Shown one piece after another: positions 4,861-10,406 of a stretch of 10,406 bases of DNA (within the stretch, counting starts at the first letter, position 1; each line of letters begins with the position of its first letter). This DNA comes from Bryobacterales bacterium (GTDB lineage: Bacteria > Acidobacteriota > Terriglobia > Bryobacterales > Bryobacteraceae). The notes under the pieces were generated by a model. That model was not told where the DNA came from and did not search any database. It was given only the letters and a program-made list of their open reading frames with translations. The stretch covers positions 1 through 10,406 of the forward strand of contig DNFG01000147.1 of the NCBI GenBank assembly GCA_003487005.1, in the 5' to 3' direction. The position numbers and the translations under genes were made by a program.

Positions 4861-7572
4861 ATGCGGCTGTTATTCGTCCTAATCCTGGTGGTGTTTCTGG
4901 TGAATGGCGTGGCTTCCGGACAGGAGGCGGCGGCGCGCTTCGATCGTGCGATTGAGGCGGGGGTGGAGGCGCGGGAGGAATTCGAGTTTGACGTGGCCTA
5001 CGCGCAGTTCCTGACGGCTCTGGAGATTGCGGAGACGTTTGGCGAGAAGGACTGGCGGCTGGTGAAGGTGTTGGGGCACCTTGCGGAGTGTTGCCCGGAG
5101 GCTGCCGCATGCAGTTCGGCGAAGGGCAAGGAGTGGCTGGACCGGGCGATGCGTCTCCGGGCTGGAGCGATCGAGGCCAGCGAGGAAGCGGCGGCGGTTC
5201 TGGACCTGCTGGCGGAGGCGGCGACGGGGGCGGAGCGCTACGGCGAGGCGGCGGTGCTGTATCGGGAGGCTCTGGAGGTGCGCGAGGCCATTCATGGCCG
5301 CCATCACCGGAGCGTGGCGACGACGCACGCCGCGCTGGCGTGGATTTATCAGTATCAGAACAAGCCGGATCTGGCGAAGGAGACGATGCGGCAGGCCAAG
5401 GGGCGGATCGAGGGATCGACGCCGGAGGACCTGGAAGACCGGGCGCACCTGATGGAGGAGGCGGGGCGCCTCTACAACTTCATGGACGAGGAGGCCGAAG
5501 CGGCGAAGGAGTTTGAGCAGGCGATCGGGATTTACGAAGGGCTTTGGGGGGAGGCGGACCCACGGTTTATCGAGGTGCTGGAGCGCGTGGCGCGGGTGAC
5601 GCGATGGTGGGAAGACGCGGCGCTGGCGGAACGCCTGCTGGGGCGGATCGTCCGGATTCAGTTGAAGACGCACTCGCGGGCGAGCGAGGCGTACTACGAA
5701 GCGCTGTCCGGGCAGGCCGACTTCTATGACCGGAAGGACCGCTGGGAGGAGGCCGAAGCCACGACTGCCGCGGCACTGGAGGTTTTGGCGCTGTTGGGCC
5801 GGAATGACCTGGAGTCGGCGGAATGCGTGGCCCGGCTGGCGCGGGTCCGGATGAAGATGGGCAAGTATCCGGAAGCGATCGAGGCCGGGGAGCGGAACCT
5901 GGCCATTCGGATGGAACTGGCGACGGCGGAGGAGAGCGACGTCACTTCGGCGCATGAACTGCTGGCCCTGATCCATGCGCACACGGGGGACATCGAGGCG
6001 GCGCGGGGGCACTACGATGCCGTTGACGCAGCGACGCGGCGAGTTCAGCCGAAGCGCCTTGCGAAGCTCTCCGACGAACTCGGCAAGATCTATTCAGAGC
6101 AGGGGCAGTACGCGCAGGCGGCCGGGATGATCGAGACGGCGCTGGCGATCCACGAGGCCGACCCGGGCGAGGCGCGGTCGCTGCAGGCGGGCCGGATGCG
6201 GCAGTTGGCGCAGGTGTACCGGGCGATGGGCCGGAACGAGGACGCGACGCGCTTCGAGGGGATGGCGGCGCAGGCCGAGATGGAGGGGCTGTTCAAAAGA
6301 GTGGGCGAGAGGGGCGAGTGGAAGTATTTCTTGATTGGAATGGCGGTGTTTGCGGGATTTTTTGCGCTGATGGCGGCGGTGGCGGGCGTGCTCTGGTATT
6401 TCACGTCGCGAAGCGTGGACCGTGGACTGGATCCGCTCTTCGCGCCCCCGCCGGCGCCCGTTGCGGAGGCGATTGAAGCCGAGCCATGGCAGGCGGCCGG
6501 GCTGTTCGATCCAGAGACGGGACTTCCGGTTGCGCTGGCACCTGCGACGGCGGAGGTGGCCGAGGGCGGGCCGGGGCAGGTGGCCGGGCTGTTCGATCTG
6601 GACACAGGGCGCCCGGTTGTGCCGGCAGCACCGCCGTTGCCTGTCCACCGGTATCGCTTTCTTGGCGATGGGGGGACATTGTTTGAGATCCGGGTCCGGA
6701 ATCTTCTGCTTTCGCTGCTGACGTTGGGCATTTACAGTTTCTGGGGGAAGGCGCGGGTGCGGCGGTATCTGTGCGGGCAGATTGAATTGCTGGAGGACCG
6801 GTTTGTGTTCCATGGCACGGGCCGGGAACTGTTGCTGGGGTGGCTGAAGGCGGTGCCGGTGCTGGCGTTTATCGTGCTGTTTCCGAATCTGCTGCCGCTG
6901 TTCTGGCAGACGCCGGCGGCGCTGTTGGCCGGGCAGATGGCGGTGTTCGCCGCGATCCTGGTGCTGGTGCCGGTGGCGAGCGCGGGGGCGTATCGATACC
7001 GGCTGAACCGGATGTCGTGGCGGGGAATCCGGTTTTCGTTCCGGGGGAGCACGTTCCGGTTCGTGCTGCTGTATCTCGGCGGCTATCTGCTGCTGTTGCT
7101 CAGCCTGGGGCTGTATTCGCCCTTCTTCCACATCCGGATCGAGCGCTACCTGTTGAACCATTCGTGGTTTGGGGACACGCGGTTTCGCTTCGATGGCCAT
7201 GGGCGGCATCTGCTGTTGCCTTTCATTTGTGCCGGGCCGCTGGCATTAATGAGCTTTGGGATCTTCTGGCCGTGGTATTCCGCATTACGGTCGCGATATT
7301 GTTGGGCGCACACGACGGTGGCGGGAGCGCGCTTCCGGTGCACGGCGACAGGCGCGGGGCTGCTGGGGCTCTGGACGGGTAACTTCTTTTTGATTGTGGG
7401 GACGCTCGGGTTTGGGATCTCGTGGGCGACCGCGCGAACGTTGCGCTACTGGGCCAACCATCTGGAACTGGCCGGAGAACTGGCACTGGACACGATCCGC
7501 CAGGATGAACTGGCCGCCTCGGCCGTCGGGGAATCGTTCGCGGATTTCCTCGGCTTCGACTTTGGAGTGTAA
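4861..7572 (+). CDS. TPR solenoid fused to a polytopic DUF898 (YjgN-like) membrane domain
   Basis: This 903-residue protein opens with a signal-like segment (MRLLFVLILVVFLVNGVASG). Residues about 25-480 form roughly nine to eleven TPR-like helix pairs of the long kinesin-light-chain spacing, for example AERYGEAAVLYREALEV (124-140), MGKYPEAIEAG and QGQYAQAAGMIETAL. A transmembrane helix follows (488-514), then a Pro/Ala-rich linker with a duplicated GLFD..TG.PV motif. From about 597 to 895 is a DUF898 domain: YRFLGDGG, then LTLGIYSFWGKARVRRY (620-636) and FHGTGRELLLGWL, with several membrane helices and internal repeats of the G[IL]Y..[WF]...R..RY motif. If the N-terminus is exported, the TPRs are periplasmic and anchored by the C-terminal membrane domain. 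DUF898 function is unknown; TPRs bind proteins. The M48 gene starts 3 nt downstream. ATG 4861 is chosen for the signal segment; its ribosome site is weak and lies in a dyad. Confidence 0.9.
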   Translation: MRLLFVLILVVFLVNGVASGQEAAARFDRAIEAGVEAREEFEFDVAYAQFLTALEIAETFGEKDWRLVKVLGHLAECCPEAAACSSAKGKEWLDRAMRLRAGAIEASEEAAAVLDLLAEAATGAERYGEAAVLYREALEVREAIHGRHHRSVATTHAALAWIYQYQNKPDLAKETMRQAKGRIEGSTPEDLEDRAHLMEEAGRLYNFMDEEAEAAKEFEQAIGIYEGLWGEADPRFIEVLERVARVTRWWEDAALAERLLGRIVRIQLKTHSRASEAYYEALSGQADFYDRKDRWEEAEATTAAALEVLALLGRNDLESAECVARLARVRMKMGKYPEAIEAGERNLAIRMELATAEESDVTSAHELLALIHAHTGDIEAARGHYDAVDAATRRVQPKRLAKLSDELGKIYSEQGQYAQAAGMIETALAIHEADPGEARSLQAGRMRQLAQVYRAMGRNEDATRFEGMAAQAEMEGLFKRVGERGEWKYFLIGMAVFAGFFALMAAVAGVLWYFTSRSVDRGLDPLFAPPPAPVAEAIEAEPWQAAGLFDPETGLPVALAPATAEVAEGGPGQVAGLFDLDTGRPVVPAAPPLPVHRYRFLGDGGTLFEIRVRNLLLSLLTLGIYSFWGKARVRRYLCGQIELLEDRFVFHGTGRELLLGWLKAVPVLAFIVLFPNLLPLFWQTPAALLAGQMAVFAAILVLVPVASAGAYRYRLNRMSWRGIRFSFRGSTFRFVLLYLGGYLLLLLSLGLYSPFFHIRIERYLLNHSWFGDTRFRFDGHGRHLLLPFICAGPLALMSFGIFWPWYSALRSRYCWAHTTVAGARFRCTATGAGLLGLWTGNFFLIVGTLGFGISWATARTLRYWANHLELAGELALDTIRQDELAASAVGESFADFLGFDFGV
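6490..6618 (+). repeat. In-frame 29-codon tandem duplication in the linker
   Basis: Residues 544-557 (QAAGLFDPETGLPV) recur at 573-586 (QVAGLFDLDTGRPV), 10 of 14 identical, at an exact 29-codon (87-nt) offset. The DNA is also similar (both contain GCCGGGCTGTTCGAT). The duplicated motif lies in the predicted cytoplasmic linker between the TPR-side membrane helix and the DUF898 domain. Confidence 0.75.
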
Positions 7573-7575
7573 TCC

Positions 7576-8691
7576 ATGAACGAGGCAATTACTCCCCTGG
7601 CTGCCCGCTTCGCCGCCGCGTATCTGGATGGCGTGCATCCAGTCCGCCATCCGGCGGTTGTCGAGCTGCGCGATGGCGCGCTGGAGGTTCGGGCCGGCGG
7701 ACGGGCGGCGGAGTGGTGGCGATATGACGAACTCGAGGTGGCCAGCGACGGGAGTTATGGCGAACCGGTGCGGCTGCGCCGCCGGGAGGGCGGGCCGGGC
7801 GAGACGCTGTTGGTCGAGGACGAGACGTTTCTGGAGGCGCTGAGTCAGCACACGCAGGTAGAGTCGCATGCGCCGCCGCTGGCGGGGATCAAGGGGTGGC
7901 CGGCCGTGATCCTGACGTGCGCGTTGATCGCGCTGCTGGGTTCGGCGGCGTACTTCTGGGGTGTCAGCCTGCTGGCCCATTCGCTGGCGGCGATCACGCC
8001 GCCTTCGGTGGAGGCGCGGTTGGGCCGGGCAGTGGCCAATGTGTTCGCGCCCGCGAAGATGCGCTGCGACGACCCGGCACGCGAAGCGCTGCTGGATCGC
8101 GTGGCCCAGCCGTTGATTCGCGCGGCGGGGAGCGGCTACGAGTTCCGGATCATCTATACGACCCACGCCGAACCCAACGCGTTTGCCGCGCCTGGGGGCT
8201 ATATCGTGGTCTTCCAGGGTCTTCTCGACCAGGCGGCGACGCCGGAGGAGTTCGCGGGCGTGCTGGCGCACGAGATCGCTCACGTCACACACAAACACAC
8301 GACGCGGGCGCTGGCGCGGCATGTCTCGACGCAGACGCTGCTTTCGCTGATGGCGATGGACTCGGCGGGCACGCCGGCTGCCCTCGAACAGGCGCTGGCG
8401 CTGGATTCGCTGCGCTACCAGCGCAACGACGAAGAGGAGGCCGACCGCGAAGCGACCCGCCTGCTGGCACGGGCGGGGATCGATTCGGGCGGACTGGCGA
8501 CTTTCCTGCGCCGATTGCACGCTGACCCTCGGTTTGGCGGTCCTTCGATGACCTATCTGTCGTCGCACCCCGCGCTGCTCGACCGGGTCCGGCTGCTCGA
8601 AGCCGAGGTTGGCCGGGCGAGTGCGGCGGGCGCCCCGCTGCTCTCTCCGGAAGAGTGGAAGGCCGCGCGGCGGGGATGCCGGGCCCGCTGA
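7576..8691 (+). CDS. Membrane-anchored M48-family zinc metallopeptidase
   Basis: This 371-residue protein has an N-terminal beta-rich domain of about 95 residues (YLDGVHPVRHPAVVELRDG.. and a WWRYDELEV core) with no signal peptide, one transmembrane helix (about 109-137), then the peptidase domain. Zinc site: HEIAH at 232-236 gives two histidines and the catalytic glutamate; the EEEAD motif at 286-290 supplies the third ligand (E286). Other M48 marks are NAFAAPGG (201-208), GLL after it, and SSHP (329-332) near the C-terminus. With the N-terminus inside, the peptidase faces the periplasm. The ATG is 3 nt after the TPR-DUF898 stop and has GGAG at 7564-7567, 8 nt upstream, so the two genes are almost certainly co-translated. 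DUF898 genes beside this M48 type are, to my recollection, a recurring neighbourhood. By analogy with BepA/HtpX-type enzymes it may degrade misfolded envelope proteins; the substrate is unknown. Confidence 0.92.
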   Translation: MNEAITPLAARFAAAYLDGVHPVRHPAVVELRDGALEVRAGGRAAEWWRYDELEVASDGSYGEPVRLRRREGGPGETLLVEDETFLEALSQHTQVESHAPPLAGIKGWPAVILTCALIALLGSAAYFWGVSLLAHSLAAITPPSVEARLGRAVANVFAPAKMRCDDPAREALLDRVAQPLIRAAGSGYEFRIIYTTHAEPNAFAAPGGYIVVFQGLLDQAATPEEFAGVLAHEIAHVTHKHTTRALARHVSTQTLLSLMAMDSAGTPAALEQALALDSLRYQRNDEEEADREATRLLARAGIDSGGLATFLRRLHADPRFGGPSMTYLSSHPALLDRVRLLEAEVGRASAAGAPLLSPEEWKAARRGCRAR

Positions 8692-8705
8692 GCCCGTTCC
8701 GGGTA

Positions 8706-8711
8706 TATAGT
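8706..8711 (+). promoter_or_regulatory. Candidate -10 element just upstream of the sulfatase
   Basis: TATAGT, inside GGTATATAGT (8702-8711), ends 7 nt before the ATG at 8719, so transcription would begin almost at the start codon and yield a leaderless message. No -35 is recognisable at 8683-8688. A similar element precedes the TPR gene at 10172. Confidence 0.25.
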
Positions 8712-8718
8712 GGCGGGC

Positions 8719-10146
8719 ATGTCCGCAATCACCCGCCGCCAGATGTTGGGCCAGACGGCGCTATTCGCCGGCGCGCCTGCGATTCAGGGTCAGTCGAAGC
8801 GTCCGCCGAACATTGTGCTGATCATGGCGGATGATCTTGGCTATGGCGATCTGGGCTGCTATGGCCAGAAACAGATCCGGACGCCGAATATCGACCGGCT
8901 GGCGGCGGAAGGGCTCCGGTTCACGGATGCCTACTCGGGCTGCACGGTCTGCGCGCCGTCGCGCAGCGTGCTGATGACGGGGCGGCACATGGGGCACACG
9001 TCGGTTCGCGGCAATACCGGGGGACAGTCGCTGACCGAGAGCGATGTGACGATGGCCATGCTGCTCAAGAAGGCGGGCTATGCCACGGGCGGTTATGGCA
9101 AGTGGGGCCTGGGTGACCTGGGTACGCCGGGGGTGCCGCCGAAGAAGGGGTTCGACGAGTTTTTCGGGTATCTGCATCAGGTGCACGCGCACAATTTCTA
9201 TCCGCGGCTGCTGGTGCATAACGAGGAGTTGTATCCGCTGCCGGGCAACGAAGGCGGCCGTCAGGAGACGTATTCGCACGATGTGATTTCGGAGAAGTCG
9301 CTGGCGTTCATTGAGCGGAATGCGAAGCAGCCGTTCTTCTGTTATGTGCCATCGACGATTCCGCACTGGGAGTTGCTGGTGCCGGAGGATTCGTTCCGGG
9401 AGTACCGGGGCAAGTTTCCAGAACGCGGATTCAGCCGGCCGGGTTCGCGGTATGCCGATCAGCCGGAGATGCGGGCGGCGTACGCGGCGATGGTGACGCG
9501 GCTGGATCGCGAAGTGGGGCGGCTGATGGAACTGGTGCGGAAGACGGGACAGGAGGACAACACGCTGTTCCTGTTCACGAGCGACAACGGCTGCGCGCTG
9601 GGGATCATCAATGAGGATTATTTCGGATCGAGCGGCGGTTTCAGAGGGCACAAGCAGAATTTGTACGAAGGCGGGATTCGGGTGCCGATGATTGCGCGCT
9701 GGCGCGGGCGGGTGGCGGCGGGCCGGACGAGTGCGCTGCCGTGGAGTTTCTGCGACATGCTGCCGACGCTGATGGAGGTGGCGGGGGTTCAGCCGCCGGG
9801 GGACATCGATGGTGTGAGCATTGCGCCGACGCTGATGGGGCGGGAGCAGACGAAGAAGCCGGAGTGGCAGTATTGGGAATTGCCGCGGTGGATCGGCCAG
9901 GAGAAGCGGTTTGCCGACGAGATTCCGATGCAGGCGGCGCGGAACGGGGAGTGGAAGGTGGTGCGGCCGAAGCCGGGGGCGCCGCTGGAGTTATACAACC
10001 TGCGGAGCGACCCGAAGGAGACGACCGATCTGGTGGCGCGCGAGCCGGCGGTGCTGGCGCGGATGCAGGCGTTTCTGTCCACGGCGCGGACGGCGCCGCG
10101 GCAGCTTCACGAGCCGGGTGTGTATTATTGGGATCCGCCGAAGTGA
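8719..10146 (+). CDS. Tat-exported type I sulfatase (arylsulfatase-like, formylglycine-dependent)
   Basis: This 475-residue protein would hydrolyse a sulfate ester, probably on a glycan or phenolic compound, outside the cytoplasm; the substrate cannot be read from sequence. ATG 8719 is preferred over the in-frame GTG 8710 because it places the twin-arginine motif TRRQML at residues 5-10, followed by a short hydrophobic region. Calcium ligands are D38-D39 (MADDLGYGDLG) and D289-N290 (TSDNG). CAPSR (78-82) is the cysteine-type sulfatase signature whose C78 becomes formylglycine. Active-site partners are K128 (GKWGLG), HAH (156-158), H216 (TIPHWE) and K312 (RGHKQNLYEGG). Length and all blocks are complete. 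GKWGLG replaces the commoner GKWHLG, which I recall as a subfamily feature. No formylglycine-generating enzyme is in the window. It begins 27 nt after the M48 stop and ends 25 nt before the next TPR gene; no strong ribosome site is seen. Confidence 0.93.
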   Translation: MSAITRRQMLGQTALFAGAPAIQGQSKRPPNIVLIMADDLGYGDLGCYGQKQIRTPNIDRLAAEGLRFTDAYSGCTVCAPSRSVLMTGRHMGHTSVRGNTGGQSLTESDVTMAMLLKKAGYATGGYGKWGLGDLGTPGVPPKKGFDEFFGYLHQVHAHNFYPRLLVHNEELYPLPGNEGGRQETYSHDVISEKSLAFIERNAKQPFFCYVPSTIPHWELLVPEDSFREYRGKFPERGFSRPGSRYADQPEMRAAYAAMVTRLDREVGRLMELVRKTGQEDNTLFLFTSDNGCALGIINEDYFGSSGGFRGHKQNLYEGGIRVPMIARWRGRVAAGRTSALPWSFCDMLPTLMEVAGVQPPGDIDGVSIAPTLMGREQTKKPEWQYWELPRWIGQEKRFADEIPMQAARNGEWKVVRPKPGAPLELYNLRSDPKETTDLVAREPAVLARMQAFLSTARTAPRQLHEPGVYYWDPPK

Positions 10147-10157
10147 GGCGGGGCAGG

Positions 10158-10163
10158 TATGCT
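10158..10163 (+). promoter_or_regulatory. Candidate -10 element before the second TPR gene
   Basis: TATGCT, within GGTATGCTTG (10156-10165), ends 8 nt before the ATG at 10172. Spacing and flanking GG match the element before the sulfatase. A GGGGA at 10165-10169 also lies close to the start but at only 2 nt spacing, too near for normal ribosome binding. No -35 is recognisable. Confidence 0.22.
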
Positions 10164-10171
10164 TGGGGAAT

Positions 10172-10406
10172 ATGCGGCTGCTATTCATCCTGGTGGCGGG
10201 GTTGACTTGGGGGCAGGAGGTGGATTCTCTGGAAGTGGCGCGGGGGGCGTATCAGAAGGGGGACTACGCGGGAGCGCAGGCTGTTTTGGAGGAGGTCTGG
10301 GGGCGGGCGGCGGAGTTGGCGCGGGAGGATCCGCGACGGTACTCGATTCTGAAGCTGCTGTCGCAGGTGCAGACGGCGGCGCGGGATTATGAGGCGGCGG
10401 AGGTGA
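10172..10406 (+). CDS. Start of a second exported TPR protein (3' end outside window)
   Basis: An ATG at 10172 opens a frame that runs through the right edge without a stop, 78 codons visible. It begins with a short signal segment (MRLLFILVAGLTWG, cleavage near Q15) and then helix pairs typical of TPRs: ARGAYQKGDYAGAQAVLEEV, followed by RRYSILKLLSQVQTAARDYEAAEV. The first six residues and the DNA around the start (21 of 23 bases) match the start of the TPR-DUF898 gene at 4861, and the following helix arrangement is similar, so the two are probably paralogs or share a duplicated signal region. The overlapping frame that starts at the ATG at 10159 and stops at 10392 encodes Gly/Ala-rich sequence without structure and is a shadow. 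Whether this gene also ends in a membrane domain cannot be seen. Confidence 0.78.
   Translation, partial: MRLLFILVAGLTWGQEVDSLEVARGAYQKGDYAGAQAVLEEVWGRAAELAREDPRRYSILKLLSQVQTAARDYEAAEV

Noticed and set aside
7285..8568. Long minus-strand frames opposite the M48 gene (427 codons) and opposite the TPR-DUF898 gene (377 and 371 codons)
   Set aside because: Their products are Arg/Gln/Pro/His-rich with no domain pattern, as expected of antisense frames of G-ending, GC-rich genes; the plus strand carries complete catalytic or TPR motifs.
8710..8718. GTG at 8710 as start of the sulfatase
   Set aside because: It overlaps the candidate -10 and would only add three residues before a well-placed Tat signal that begins at ATG 8719.
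9094..9111. GKWGLG instead of GKWHLG in the sulfatase, as a sign of an inactive enzyme
   Set aside because: All other catalytic residues are present, and I recall Gly at this place in a whole subfamily of bacterial sulfatases, so it is more likely a subfamily mark than a loss of activity.
10159..10392. A 77-codon frame starting at ATG 10159
   Set aside because: The product is almost entirely Gly and Ala; the frame from ATG 10172 gives a signal peptide and TPR helices and stays open to the edge.

Overview
The window is GC-rich chromosomal DNA, probably from an Acidobacteriota bacterium of the Bryobacterales/Solibacter kind. That placement rests on recalled family resemblance (the large exported HEAT-like protein at the left edge, 'MRLL..' TPR proteins, a Tat-exported sulfatase, many exported hypotheticals) and was not tested by a search. 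I see no tRNA, rRNA, CRISPR array, transposase, phage gene or attachment site.

Layout. 1-1965 (+) is the 3' part of a large exported or envelope protein that is open at the left edge. It converges on a small three-helix membrane protein, 2094-2486 (-), across a 128-nt spacer holding two GC-rich stem-loops. A short divergent gap (2487-2643) leads into a run of plus-strand genes. 2644-4188 is an exported protein with DUF4177-like repeats and a C-terminal BON-like domain. 4267-4797 is a small exported/membrane protein with an Sm/SH3-like beta segment. 4861-7572 is a large TPR protein fused to a polytopic DUF898/YjgN domain. 7576-8691 is a membrane-anchored M48 zinc metallopeptidase, 3 nt behind it. 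8719-10146 is a Tat-exported type I sulfatase. 10172 to the right edge is the start of a second TPR gene, cut by the window end.

The best functional unit is the pair 4861-8691. Its 3-nt spacing implies co-translation, and predicted topology puts both the TPR solenoid and the peptidase domain outside the cytoplasm. This resembles a split version of BepA-type (M48 plus TPR) envelope quality control; that reading is inference. The sulfatase (desulfation of an unknown substrate, after formylglycine maturation by an enzyme not in this window) and the second TPR gene follow closely but each may have its own promoter.

Non-coding points: a perfect 9-bp inverted repeat at 4199-4226; a perfect 8-bp dyad at 4838-4859 abutting the start codon of the TPR-DUF898 gene just downstream of a candidate extended -10; and an abrupt reversal of G/C strand asymmetry at about 1966, which separates the first gene from everything to its right.
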